From: a virus
DNA length: 24,750 nucleotides
IMG/VR virus record: IMGVR_UViG_3300025769_000796
Coordinates: 1-24,750 of that record
Strand: one strand, 5' to 3'
The position numbers and the translations under genes were made by a program. Below, piece after piece: positions 7,805 through 15,417 of the stretch. The notes below the pieces were generated by a model, which searched no databases, was not told the DNA's origin, and worked only from the letters and a program-made list of their open reading frames with translations. Each line of letters begins with the position of its first letter. Position 1 is the first letter of the stretch.

Positions 7805-8917
7805 ATGGCTGATATCAAAGCAGGCTCTCTGAATGTTGAGATCACGGCTGACAACAAGCCGCTGACCGAAGGCTTGAGAAAAGCCGAACAGCAAGTCAAA
7901 AAGACTGATGACAAACTCAAGCAACTGACTCGCACCACCAACACCGCGAGTGATGCAGCAGGCGGTGGTTTCCTTGAGGCGACCGGCAAAGTTCAGCAGT
8001 TCCAGTCTCAGATATCAGCAGCCCTTGGAGTTGTCGCTGGCTTTACCGCAGTCGCCACGATCGTTGGTGGTATTGCAAAAGCCTTTCAAGAAGTAGGAAA
8101 CGAAGTAGGCAGATCAAGAGATTCACTCGAGTCTTTCGAGCGATTGCTTCGTAGCACGGCAAAGAACACGCCTGTGCTTGGTCAAATCTTGGGGGTTGGA
8201 TTCAGCCTTGCTGACGCTTTTTCATCTGCACGCTTTGAGGCTGGTACTGAGAAGAATATTGCAGACCTAGAGCGGCAGATTAGAGATGCAGAACGGCGGC
8301 TTCAGTCAGGGGCAGCCGGTGGTGAATTTGTCGGGCCGGGTGGCACAATAAGAACCAGCAGGCAAGACGTACTTGATGAAATCACAGACCTTGAAACAAG
8401 GCTTCAACTTGCGCAAGAAGCAAGACGAGAACTTGAAGCAGAATTGTCGTTGCGCGCTACTAGCCTTGGTGTTCAAGCACAACAAGTCAAACTTGATCTT
8501 GAGAGTCAAGCCCTGCGTTTGGTGGGCAAAGAAGATGAAGCAGACTTGCGTGACATCAGAAAAGAAGAGTTGGCAATCGAAGACCAAATCAATCTTCTGA
8601 TTGCTCAAAGGAACTCACTTGAGTCAGCAGGGTTCAACAATATTGCCAGCACGCTTGATGCTCAGATCAAAGCGTTGCAGGCCGTCAAAGATCAAACCAT
8701 CGAACTGAAAAAGCAAGAAGTGTTGCAGAAGTCAATCTCCGCAACAGTCGGCGGCACGACCGCCATCGGTGCGTTCAAGACTGCTGCTTCAATCGCCAAG
8801 AGTTCTGCTACCGTCCCGCAATCATCACCGGCAGAGAACGCACAAGTTAGTCTGCTCGAAGAGGCCAACCGCCTTCTTGGTCAACTGGTATCTGGACAAG
8901 GGACAGCATTCGCATGA
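7805..8917 (+). CDS. Tail tape measure protein (short)
   Basis: A 370-residue, largely alpha-helical protein. It opens 'GSLNVEITADNKPLTEGLRK' and continues with 'AEQQVKKTDDKLKQL', the signature N-terminus of tape measure proteins. It has a hydrophobic Gly/Ala segment (~68-90) and a long coiled coil (~145-310). Tape measures set tail length at roughly 1.5 Angstrom per residue, implying a tube near 55 nm, which is short for a siphophage. No peptidase or lysozyme domain is visible. The middle (about 8200-8700) is more A-rich than neighbouring genes. Confidence 0.75.
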   Translation: MADIKAGSLNVEITADNKPLTEGLRKAEQQVKKTDDKLKQLTRTTNTASDAAGGGFLEATGKVQQFQSQISAALGVVAGFTAVATIVGGIAKAFQEVGNEVGRSRDSLESFERLLRSTAKNTPVLGQILGVGFSLADAFSSARFEAGTEKNIADLERQIRDAERRLQSGAAGGEFVGPGGTIRTSRQDVLDEITDLETRLQLAQEARRELEAELSLRATSLGVQAQQVKLDLESQALRLVGKEDEADLRDIRKEELAIEDQINLLIAQRNSLESAGFNNIASTLDAQIKALQAVKDQTIELKKQEVLQKSISATVGGTTAIGAFKTAASIAKSSATVPQSSPAENAQVSLLEEANRLLGQLVSGQGTAFA

Positions 8918-9807
8918 CGATCACAAGCAACGAAGTCAAAGACAGTGGCGGTCTGATCATCGACTCGAAGGAGCCGAAGAGTACGACCAAGCGACGGTTC
9001 GTGGTGTCATCCGATACGGCTGGCGAACTCGACACCGACTACCAAGCCATCCGGTTCACCCGTGTTCGTATGGGCGATCCGCACCCGGACTACCCGACGC
9101 TGGTGGCTGTGCGTGTGGAGTCCAAGCGTGACGTTGACAACCCGCTCGTCTGGCGTGTGGTGTTCGAGTACGAGACACAGCAGTTGCTTGGTGAGCCTTC
9201 GACTGATATTGAACAGTTCTCGCAGAAGTGGAACCTTGCCATTGATGCCAAGTTCCGCGATGTATACAGAACCTCAGAAGATGCTGGTGCAGACTTCTCG
9301 CCGTTTGTCAATCCAGCCGACGCAGGCTTTACACTTTTGCCATTGGCATCACAACCAGACATTGGCGGCACACCTGTTGACTCTGGTGGCAAGCCGACCA
9401 GCGTACTTGTGCGTGAAGCCAAACTAGTCGTTGACATCGAGATTGTGACCGACCCAGCAAGGGCTGGATCGTATCTCGCATCGTTGCTGCAATACGCAGG
9501 CCGACGCAATCAGGGCAAGTTCTTGGGTGCGCCAGAAGGCACGCTGGTCTACCTTGGCGCTCAAACGCAGTACCTCGGTGACACAGAGTTTGGCACACGG
9601 TATGCAATCAAGCACACGATTGCCTTTGACGAGTTTTATCACCGAATCCAAGTGGCACAAATCAGTGCTTCACGACAAGGCAAGGTGCAACTTGGTGGTG
9701 ATGTGACGGGTGCTCCTGCTGGTTATGCACGGCACGCATTCTTTGTGAACTGGGTGCAACCGTTCCCACGGAAGTTCGACTTCAGGCTTTTGGGTATCCG
9801 TCTGTGA
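8914..9807 (+). CDS. Tail or baseplate structural protein, unknown family
   Basis: A 297-residue protein directly after the tape measure, where distal tail or baseplate hub proteins are encoded. It has mixed alpha/beta sequence with many short strands ('TKRRFVVSSDTAG', 'NPLVWRVVFEYETQQ', 'AKLVVDIEIVTDPA') and a C-terminal 'PFPRKFDFRLLGIRL'. It contains no Cys. It begins with an ATGA overlap and ends in a GTGA overlap, so it is part of one translational unit with its neighbours. I recognise no domain; a distal-tail role is inferred from order only. Confidence 0.55.
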   Translation: MTITSNEVKDSGGLIIDSKEPKSTTKRRFVVSSDTAGELDTDYQAIRFTRVRMGDPHPDYPTLVAVRVESKRDVDNPLVWRVVFEYETQQLLGEPSTDIEQFSQKWNLAIDAKFRDVYRTSEDAGADFSPFVNPADAGFTLLPLASQPDIGGTPVDSGGKPTSVLVREAKLVVDIEIVTDPARAGSYLASLLQYAGRRNQGKFLGAPEGTLVYLGAQTQYLGDTEFGTRYAIKHTIAFDEFYHRIQVAQISASRQGKVQLGGDVTGAPAGYARHAFFVNWVQPFPRKFDFRLLGIRL

Positions 9808-10430
9808 GTGGCAACATACCACCCATCACGCAAGGGCTTGGCAAGTTCACGCCAGATGTGTGGCGTCGGATGTCCGAGTCGATCTATGAAACGGAAGAGT
9901 CACAAGGCAAACGACCGCCAAGCAGGGATGATGACCAAGGCATCGTGACCTTCCCGGCCCAAATCACCGGGTACAACTTGATCAACCCAAGTGAACAGTC
10001 ATTCACAAACCCAAGCCGGTTCTACTACTACCGCTGGTCAGAAGTAGAACTAAAGTTCACGATCAACGATGGCGTGACTGTCACCGTGCCAACTGGTGCA
10101 AGGACGAGCGGCACACCCGGTGACGACACGTTCATTCCTGCCATCAACGGCAGCGAACTTGGGCAGCCCTCAGACCGCAACAGTTCGATGCTGGGTGTCA
10201 ATCTCGAAGGCTACCCCGAGCGCGTGGCGGTGATGCCATCGGTGCATCGTGATGACCCGGTCAGCGGCAGCGGGATCGTGGATACAGTCCACACCACAGT
10301 TGGGCCGATTGTCATGCTGTCTCTGCTTCGATGTGTTGTTGACGAAGATCCGGGAACAGGCAACAACCGGCAGCACCCGATCATTGGCATGTTCTACTCA
10401 GCCATCAAGTTTGATGGTGTCTGCGACTAA
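9804..10430 (+). CDS. Tail-associated structural protein, unknown family
   Basis: A 208-residue protein starting with GTG, whose last G and following A form the previous gene's TGA. An early segment is Pro/Asp/Glu rich ('EETEESQGKRPPSRDDDQG'-like, ~25-50). The rest looks beta-rich with aromatic strands ('SRFYYYRWSEVELKFTINDG'), then a Gly/Asp/Ser loop region and a final hydrophobic stretch with two Cys. No family was recognised. Position suggests a baseplate or tail-tip component. TAATG couples it to the next gene. Confidence 0.5.
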   Translation: MSGNIPPITQGLGKFTPDVWRRMSESIYETEESQGKRPPSRDDDQGIVTFPAQITGYNLINPSEQSFTNPSRFYYYRWSEVELKFTINDGVTVTVPTGARTSGTPGDDTFIPAINGSELGQPSDRNSSMLGVNLEGYPERVAVMPSVHRDDPVSGSGIVDTVHTTVGPIVMLSLLRCVVDEDPGTGNNRQHPIIGMFYSAIKFDGVCD

Positions 10431-11995
10431 TGAACCTCAAGCGACGTTGCTGCTGCGACTTCCCTGCTGCACCTATCCGGTACATCGAGGTTCAGCCAGT
10501 CATTGCGATCCCTGAGCAGTGCATACTCGTCGGCAACCTGTCTTGGTGGGTTGACCTCAATGACGTTGTAGAGGTTTCGCCGGGCTTCGTCTTGTACGAG
10601 GGTGGCAGCGCTTCATCGTTCGGTCAGCCAATCACGGTCGGTGATAATCCTAGGTTCGTGTGGAACGACTCCAACCCCACGGTCTGGTGGCCTGACAATG
10701 ACATCACGGGCGGCACAAACTTGGGCAAGATATTCTCGCTCCGACATCGAGGCTGGCGGATCAAGCAAGGCGGTCGCCGGGTTGACTTCCAAGGATTAGC
10801 CGAGGTTGGTGGTACAAGGATCGTGTGGGGTCTGCCGGGTTCGGCATCTGATGACCTGATTGATCAGGTGCAAGATGGTGGGTTCTTCTTCTTGCCGCAA
10901 GAGTTCTCTGACACTCCAGCCCTTGTGCAGCAACGATCAAGCACCGACTTCAACGGCGATGCAGTCACGTTCTCGGTCGGATACAACCCACGAAAAGAAT
11001 GCGTCAAACCAGAGCAAGGCCGGTACTACGGCAGCGCTGCCCACCAAGGTTTGCTCTTTGACTTTACGCAGCAGTTCCCTGACAGCATCACTCTTGAGTT
11101 CGTCTATAAGTTCCGAGCCACATCTTCAAGCAGTCCCCTTGAAACGTACACAATAAACAAGACATATGAAAAGTTTGTAGCCGGTGGTGCTTCAAACCCG
11201 ACCGTGGAACTCGAAGATGGCGTTCTTGTAGTCACGGGCTTTGACGATCAGGATCCAGAAGACTCTGACTACATCAAGTTTGGGTATCGGGCTGTGCGAC
11301 CATTCGTGCGGACTGATGGTGGTGCTGGAATCACTCGAACCATTTCAGCACCTTCAATCCCTTTCTACTACTTTTCCTTAGGCAAAGAAGAAAATTTTGG
11401 AGGCCAATCATCTTCAGTTGGTGATGCGCAACTTGCTATTGGCGAAGGCTCAAATCTGCAAGGCATCCTGCGGACAAACGTTGCGTTTTCCACAACACCA
11501 AAGTCTGACTTCGTACCTCACAAACGTCGGGTTGGTGACGTTATGCAAGATGTCACCTACGCACCAGACTTGGGTGATATTGCAGGGGTTTCCGGCAAAG
11601 TGGCAGGGATGCGACAGTTCCCCCCAACGACAACACCCACCACGAATCAAGATTCGTCTGCTGGATCATACAAAGGCGCATTCGCTTTGGATCACAACTA
11701 CACGCACAGCATGATGGATGCGCACATTGGTTTCATCCGGCAAGACATAATGATCAGCACCAACTCAACCAACAACGCTGCAAGAGGTGTTGAGGCTTTC
11801 CCAACCACCTCGGTTCCAGTACTTGCGTGGGGAACTAATGCAGGTTTATTGCGTTTGCAAAGCATGACCAACCCGATCGTTGGCGGATATCACAGGCTGA
11901 CAGATGGGCTACCTTCTGGCGTCACACAAGTCTTCAACCTTGGTGGCTTCGGTCAACCCGACAAACTACCCCCACCAGAGGTGACTCTGTCTTGA
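10430..11995 (+). CDS. Large tail-tip or baseplate protein, unknown family
   Basis: A 521-residue protein opening with 'MNLKRRCCCDFP', a triple Cys after basic residues. It is rich in Gly, Trp, Phe and Asp ('WVDLNDVVEVSPG', 'TVWWPDNDITGG', 'LRHRGWRIKQGGRR'), as expected for beta-structured virion proteins. I see no enzymatic motif. Sequence around 11340-11400 is noticeably more AT-rich than flanking parts, possibly an acquired segment. It couples to a TTG-started gene at its stop. Likely a tail-tip or receptor-interacting structural protein. Confidence 0.55.
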   Translation: MNLKRRCCCDFPAAPIRYIEVQPVIAIPEQCILVGNLSWWVDLNDVVEVSPGFVLYEGGSASSFGQPITVGDNPRFVWNDSNPTVWWPDNDITGGTNLGKIFSLRHRGWRIKQGGRRVDFQGLAEVGGTRIVWGLPGSASDDLIDQVQDGGFFFLPQEFSDTPALVQQRSSTDFNGDAVTFSVGYNPRKECVKPEQGRYYGSAAHQGLLFDFTQQFPDSITLEFVYKFRATSSSSPLETYTINKTYEKFVAGGASNPTVELEDGVLVVTGFDDQDPEDSDYIKFGYRAVRPFVRTDGGAGITRTISAPSIPFYYFSLGKEENFGGQSSSVGDAQLAIGEGSNLQGILRTNVAFSTTPKSDFVPHKRRVGDVMQDVTYAPDLGDIAGVSGKVAGMRQFPPTTTPTTNQDSSAGSYKGAFALDHNYTHSMMDAHIGFIRQDIMISTNSTNNAARGVEAFPTTSVPVLAWGTNAGLLRLQSMTNPIVGGYHRLTDGLPSGVTQVFNLGGFGQPDKLPPPEVTLS

Positions 11996-12240
11996 GTTGT
12001 AAACATCTGACAATCTATCACCGGCAACGCATGTGCGGTCTCAACCGGCACGAGCGCCCGACCGAAGAAGAATGTGCAGCCTGCAAAGACGCGGGCCGTG
12101 ATTCCATTGGTGGACTGGGTGACAAGGTTGCCCGATATATCAACAAGACACCGCTGCGGCGATTGAAGCCGAAAGGCTGTGGCTGCAAGCAAAGGCAAGA
12201 ACGGCTCAACGAATTGATGCCAGCAAAGGATTCTGACTGA
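11992..12240 (+). CDS. Small Cys-rich, probably zinc-binding virion-region protein
   Basis: An 82-residue protein starting from TTG at 11992, which overlaps the upstream TGA; no ATG gives a better N-terminus. Six Cys occur as 'MSCKH', 'RMCGL', 'EECAACKD' and 'KGCGCKQRQERLNELMP'. The terminal 'GCGC-(K/S)-R-x5-LN' pattern recurs, from memory, in short proteins encoded near tail-fibre genes of environmental phages. Paired Cys suggest a metal site. It may be a fibre assembly factor; this is inference. The next gene starts within its stop (TGATG). Confidence 0.55.
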   Translation: MSCKHLTIYHRQRMCGLNRHERPTEEECAACKDAGRDSIGGLGDKVARYINKTPLRRLKPKGCGCKQRQERLNELMPAKDSD

Positions 12241-13088
12241 TGCCAAACACTTTGATCTGGACAGGCGGCGAGTCAGCCACGACCAAGACATTCACAACAG
12301 CAGCCAACTGGGGAGGAACCGCACCAAGCAACGATGACACTCTGATCATCAACAGCAGCAGTGACACCATTGGCGGTGCGGCAACTGGCCTCACTGGTAT
12401 CACGTTCAGAGTTGGCGAAGGGTTCACCGGCACGATTGGTGACAGCACAACATCGCTTGACCTTGACGGCCCGCTTTGCGAGTTCGCATCAGGTGGAACC
12501 GAAGCGTACATCACCGGCACTTGGACTGACTTCAGGATCACCGGCGGTTCTGCCTCTGACGCATTCTTGACGCTCAAAGGCAACGCCAGCACCGCCATCA
12601 CAACGCTGCTTGCTTCTCGATTGAACGGCACAGTCACGGTCGGATCGTCCGCAGCCGTGACCACTGTGCTGATGAACGGCAACAGCACCGGCACGATTGC
12701 GTTGTCGAGCAGCATCACAGGGCTGGCAAACATCACCGCAAGTGAAGGCACGATTGAGTGTGCATCGACGATCAGCGGTACGGCGAACGTGCTTGGTGGC
12801 ACGGTGCAGACCAGTGGTAGTGCAGCGTTCCCAACCATCACGATTGACACTGGCGGATCGGTGGACTACCGCAGCAGCGGGACAGTCACCACGCTCAACA
12901 TCTATGACGGTGTATTCAGCAGCCGCGACAATGAAACGGCTGGGTACACGATCACGACCGTCAACAATTACAGCGGCGGTCGCTTGCTGCTTGACTCGGC
13001 CTTGAACAACGCCACCGTGTCCAACCCGATCAGCATGCTTGGCGGTGACGCCTCGTTTTCCGTCGGCAGCACGATCAGCCTTGGCTGA
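12240..13088 (+). CDS. Beta-rich spike/fibre-like protein (paralogue 1)
   Basis: A 282-residue protein beginning 'NTLIWTGG' and 'AANWGGTAPSNDDTLIIN', the W-x-G...N-W...P...D module found at the start of beta-helical autotransporter-like and planctomycete surface proteins. The remainder is Thr/Ser/Gly/Asn-rich with short hydrophobic strands spaced about every 10-15 residues, as in a parallel beta-helix. The C-terminus ends on a strand ('GDASFSVGSTISLG'). It resembles the protein at 23109-23990 in both its opening module and its final third. Likely a tail spike or particle surface protein. Its end overlaps the convergent minus-strand gene by 14 nt. Confidence 0.6.
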   Translation: MPNTLIWTGGESATTKTFTTAANWGGTAPSNDDTLIINSSSDTIGGAATGLTGITFRVGEGFTGTIGDSTTSLDLDGPLCEFASGGTEAYITGTWTDFRITGGSASDAFLTLKGNASTAITTLLASRLNGTVTVGSSAAVTTVLMNGNSTGTIALSSSITGLANITASEGTIECASTISGTANVLGGTVQTSGSAAFPTITIDTGGSVDYRSSGTVTTLNIYDGVFSSRDNETAGYTITTVNNYSGGRLLLDSALNNATVSNPISMLGGDASFSVGSTISLG

Positions 13089-13413
13089 AGAGTTCCAACT
13101 GATCACCGGGCTTCTGCCCGACGAAGTGCCAGTGCAACGCCACAAGCAACTCGCCGTGGGCCATCTGCTGCACTGAGTGTTCCAGCAAGGCCATCGCCAG
13201 CAAGACCACGCCTTCGGGTTCCCGTCCTGAGCCGTGGCTGCAAACCTGCCACAAGGCGTCTGAGAGGGCTTCTTGCATCCCGGCGGCTGCTTGCCCATTG
13301 TCCTGCTGCTTGGCCCGTAGAACGCACTCAGCGGCGAACACGCGGGCATCCCGTGTCAGCCGGTCGTAGGCCGTGTACGTTTCTACATTCTCAAAGCCCA
13401 TGAATTTCGCCAT
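13075..13413 (-). CDS. Only minus-strand gene, unknown function, possible regulator
   Basis: A 112-residue product from ATG at 13413 (frame open upstream to 13503, but M31 of that longer frame gives the natural 'MAKFMGFENVETY' start). It is mainly helical ('AYDRLTRDARVFAAECVL', 'AMALLEHSVQQMAHGELLVA') and ends 'GDQLELFSQG'. No plus-strand gene competes for 13089-13532. No clear Shine-Dalgarno site precedes it. It sits at the boundary between structural and early-type genes and faces away from the candidate promoter at 13469-13496, a position typical of phage control genes. I see no helix-turn-helix, so regulation is a guess. Confidence 0.6.
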   Translation of the reverse strand: MAKFMGFENVETYTAYDRLTRDARVFAAECVLRAKQQDNGQAAAGMQEALSDALWQVCSHGSGREPEGVVLLAMALLEHSVQQMAHGELLVALHWHFVGQKPGDQLELFSQG

Positions 13414-13468
13414 ACAGGCATCATCGGAAAAAAGTCTGAAAAATGTTGGATAATGTCTAATCACCGAC

Positions 13469-13496
13469 TTGCATTGTGACGATGACTGTGTATGAT
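13469..13496 (+). promoter_or_regulatory. Candidate sigma70-type promoter for the early-type operon
   Basis: TTGCAT (13469-13474), a 16-nt spacer and TATGAT (13491-13496) lie about 37 nt upstream of the first ATG of the rightward operon. The -10 matches consensus at 5 of 6 positions and the -35 at 3 of 6. The stretch 13420-13500 is also AT-richer than its surroundings. Confidence 0.5.
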
Positions 13497-13532
13497 AGGA
13501 CATCGGGCAATAACGCTCGGAAAGGAATTGAC

Positions 13533-13706
13533 ATGAACACCCTTGAACAAGAACGAGAAGAAATGGTCAAAAAACTCGTAGACCAGTTTTTAAACGCAGA
13601 TGGCCGCAAGGATTTTTCTGAAGTCGAAAAAGTCGAATGGGATGCACTCAGCGAGATTGCTGAAGAGATTTTTACACTCGATATTGAGATTCAAGAAAAC
13701 CAATAA
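13533..13706 (+). CDS. Small acidic helical protein, first gene of the rightward operon
   Basis: A 57-residue protein from ATG 13533, preceded by GGAAAGGA with a 6-nt gap; the frame is open upstream to 13476 but only this ATG has a good ribosome binding site. It is highly charged and acidic ('LEQEREEMVKKLVDQ', 'SEIAEEIFTLDIEIQE'), predicted all-helical, without Cys or membrane segments. No family was recognised. As the first gene behind the candidate promoter it is expected to be made early. Small acidic early phage proteins often bind host proteins or mimic DNA, but nothing here shows that directly. Confidence 0.6.
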   Translation: MNTLEQEREEMVKKLVDQFLNADGRKDFSEVEKVEWDALSEIAEEIFTLDIEIQENQ

Positions 13707-13717
13707 ACGCACAGCCC

Positions 13718-13749
13718 CCGGTCGCCCACCCTTCGGGGTGGGCATCCGG
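13718..13749 (+). terminator. Very stable UUCG-tetraloop hairpin
   Basis: GCCCACCC (13724-13731) pairs perfectly with GGGTGGGC (13736-13743) around a TTCG tetraloop closed by C-G, the exceptionally stable cUUCGg form. CCGG at 13718-13721 and 13746-13749 can add four outer pairs after a 2x2 internal loop. No T-run follows, so it may work as an mRNA-stabilising element or partial attenuator between the small acidic gene and the lysozyme gene. Confidence 0.6.
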
Positions 13750-13777
13750 CGACTCTGCCGAACTGAAAGGAACTGAC

Positions 13778-14185
13778 ATGATCACCACACTGATTGCAAC
13801 CGTAGCCCTGAGCATCGACATGACACCGCTCGAGCGTGCCATCTGGAAGGTCGAAACCAACTGCCGCACTGGCGAAATCTGGGGCGACAACCATACCAGC
13901 GCGGGCGCATTCCAGATCGGAAAGCCCTATTTCACAGACAGCAAAATCAAGGGCAAGTGGCCTGATGCCGTCTTTGATCTGGACACCAGCGTGCTTTGCT
14001 TCCGGTCGTACATGGCCCGCTACGCCAAGCCGCACCGCATCCCTGAAGACATGACCAAAGCCGAAGCCATGGCCCGTATGCACAACGGCGGCCCTGCTGC
14101 CCTGCGTGCTACGGGCAAGAAAAAAGAGAACCTTGACCGCTACTGGGCAAAGGTCAAAAAAGCATTGAAGGAGTTCACCCGATGA
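13778..14185 (+). CDS. i-type (invertebrate/destabilase-like) lysozyme, probable endolysin
   Basis: This 135-residue enzyme probably hydrolyses the peptidoglycan glycan chain. It aligns by eye with invertebrate-type lysozymes: 'WKVETNCRTG' holds Glu26 at the catalytic Glu position, Asp37 in 'WGDNHTSAGAFQI' at the catalytic Asp position, followed by 'KPYFTD', 'FRSYMARYAK' and the family's 'ARMHNGGP' (102-106), ending 'DRYWAKVKKAL'. Unlike the disulfide-rich animal enzymes it keeps only Cys29 and Cys74. Residues 1-13 are hydrophobic without a basic n-region, perhaps a weak signal or signal-anchor. It has a good GAAAGGA site, follows a stable hairpin, and lies far from the membrane genes at 20418-21084. 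Confidence 0.75.
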   Translation: MITTLIATVALSIDMTPLERAIWKVETNCRTGEIWGDNHTSAGAFQIGKPYFTDSKIKGKWPDAVFDLDTSVLCFRSYMARYAKPHRIPEDMTKAEAMARMHNGGPAALRATGKKKENLDRYWAKVKKALKEFTR

Positions 14186-14385
14186 ATGCACCTCACCGTA
14201 TCGTGATCGAGAAGTCTGCTGACGAATGGATCGTTCGTGACAGGCTCAATGGTGACGACATCCGAATCGGCAGCGCGCCGAACATCCGATCCGCGTCTGA
14301 TCTGGCGGCAGACTTTGTGACCGCCTATGAAAACCAAGAGAGGAAGTCAGATGAAGCAAATGCCACTGACCATCCAAATCAATGA
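14182..14385 (+). CDS. Small protein of unknown function
   Basis: A 67-residue protein with AAGGAG 8 nt upstream and an ATGA overlap with the lysozyme gene. Its first half looks like a small beta sheet ('HRIVIEKSADEWIVRDRL') followed by a helix ('SASDLAADFVTAYENQERK') and a polar tail. The tail coding region overlaps the next gene's start (14351). No family was recognised. It may be a conserved early accessory protein. Confidence 0.5.
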   Translation: MNAPHRIVIEKSADEWIVRDRLNGDDIRIGSAPNIRSASDLAADFVTAYENQERKSDEANATDHPNQ

Positions 14386-14539
14386 CGAGCGAGCAATTCG
14401 CATAGTGATTGACGAAGCCGAACGCCGTGGGATCAACTACCGTGGCGGGCGACAGATTGCAGCAGCGATCATCAAAGAGTGGGCCGCACTTCAAGGTGGC
14501 TCGAAATCCGAGTTCAACATTGTCACAAAGGAGGCGTAA
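14351..14539 (+). CDS. Small protein, possibly ribbon-helix-helix-like
   Basis: A 62-residue product from ATG 14351; the frame is open from 14327, but GAGAGGA ends 6 nt before this ATG and matches the leader used by other genes here. The sequence has one N-terminal strand ('PLTIQIND'), a helix ('ERAIRIVIDEAERRG') and a second helix ('GRQIAAAIIKEWAALQ'). That strand-helix-helix order is seen in ribbon-helix-helix DNA binders, but no diagnostic residue confirms it. It overlaps the preceding gene by 35 nt and precedes the ERF gene. Confidence 0.5.
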   Translation: MKQMPLTIQINDERAIRIVIDEAERRGINYRGGRQIAAAIIKEWAALQGGSKSEFNIVTKEA

Positions 14540-14542
14540 GCC

Positions 14543-15154
14543 ATGACAACTGAGAGGAAGGCCAACGTGTGGACGGCCCTGAAGACCGCACAACAATCAT
14601 TGGAAGCCGTGGGCAAAGGCTCGCAGAACCAGTACCACGGGTACAACTACACCAGCGCCGAAGACATGCTGAAGGCTTGCCGCAAGGCGTTGCACGACGC
14701 AGGGCTTGTGGCCTACCGCCGGTCGTGGTCAATCCAGCAAACCGACTTGGGTTGCATGGTGATCAACAACTTCTGCGTGGCTCTGGCGACGGATCAGCAA
14801 GCCGAAGAAGACTGCCTTTGTGCAGAGGTCACATACCCTGCAATTCCCGGCAACGGTCGCCCGCTTGACAAGGCAGTGAGTGCCGCACTAACCACAGCGT
14901 TCTCCTACTGGCTGCGTGACATCTTGATGCTGCCACGGGTTGACGGTCTGGAAGTGGACACCCGCGACGATTCAACATACAAGCACGATGAGCAAGAAGC
15001 CGTCGGCCTTGCGGTTGAGATTGAAGACCGGGCGACCGATGAACAGATGCAGAAGTTGCTTGACGCCTTGCCCAAATACAAGGCCAGCAAGTTGGAAGAA
15101 GTCCCTGTGGTCACGCTGAAAGCGTGGCTGAAAAGAGTGAAGGAAACAGCATGA
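14543..15154 (+). CDS. erf: ERF-family single-strand annealing recombinase
   Basis: This 203-residue protein has the ERF core: 'ALKTAQQSLEAVGKGSQNQ', 'YNYTSAEDMLKACRKALHDA' and the 'DKAVSAALTTAFSYWLRDIL' helix followed by 'MLPR'. ERF proteins form rings that bind single-stranded DNA and anneal complementary strands for phage recombination or genome circularisation. The C-terminal ~55 residues are charged and probably bind a partner. AAAGGAGG lies 8 nt before the ATG. The gene overlaps an SSB-like gene by ATGA, the usual pairing for recombination proteins. Confidence 0.85.
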   Translation: MTTERKANVWTALKTAQQSLEAVGKGSQNQYHGYNYTSAEDMLKACRKALHDAGLVAYRRSWSIQQTDLGCMVINNFCVALATDQQAEEDCLCAEVTYPAIPGNGRPLDKAVSAALTTAFSYWLRDILMLPRVDGLEVDTRDDSTYKHDEQEAVGLAVEIEDRATDEQMQKLLDALPKYKASKLEEVPVVTLKAWLKRVKETA

Positions 15155-15405
15155 AGCAGTACAACGACGTTGGAAATGGTGCCTTGTTCAACAATGGCGA
15201 GGCAGGTGGTAAGCGACCTCCATACAGCGGCCCGCTTGAAATCGAAGGACGCAAGTTGCAAATCGCAGCATGGGTCAAAGAGAAGGACGGCAAGCGGTTC
15301 TTCAGTCTCAAAGTAACTGAGGTTGTTGAGTTGGACGAAGAGCCTAGGGCTGCGTTCGGACAACAAACCAGAGCGCCAATCAACGAGGGTGAGATTCCGT
15401 TCTAA
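15151..15405 (+). CDS. Single-stranded-DNA-binding-like protein with an SSB-type tail
   Basis: An 84-residue protein from ATG 15151 (ATGA overlap with the ERF gene, GAAGGAA upstream). 'GALFNN...PPYSGPLEIEGR', 'LQIAAWVKEKDGKRFFSLKV' and the following 'EVVELDEEP' give a compact strand pattern like small OB-type or DUF736-like proteins. It ends 'NEGEIPF', close to the acidic 'DDDIPF' tip that bacterial SSB uses to recruit partners. Together with ERF next door this supports a ssDNA-binding role. At 84 residues it is shorter than a classic SSB (~110-180), so the OB fold would have to be minimal. Confidence 0.6.
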   Translation: MKQYNDVGNGALFNNGEAGGKRPPYSGPLEIEGRKLQIAAWVKEKDGKRFFSLKVTEVVELDEEPRAAFGQQTRAPINEGEIPF

Positions 15406-15417
15406 TGAGAACAGCCA

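Noticed and set aside
7330-7812. 160-codon plus-strand frame over the chaperone gene
   Set aside because: Composition is typical of an out-of-frame shadow; the conserved-looking short gene is in a different frame (7646-7801).
12206-13349. Long minus-strand open frames opposite the first spike gene (214 and 286 codons)
   Set aside because: Their low-complexity composition mirrors the Thr/Ser/Gly codons of the plus-strand gene; they also conflict with the better-supported minus gene at 13075-13413.
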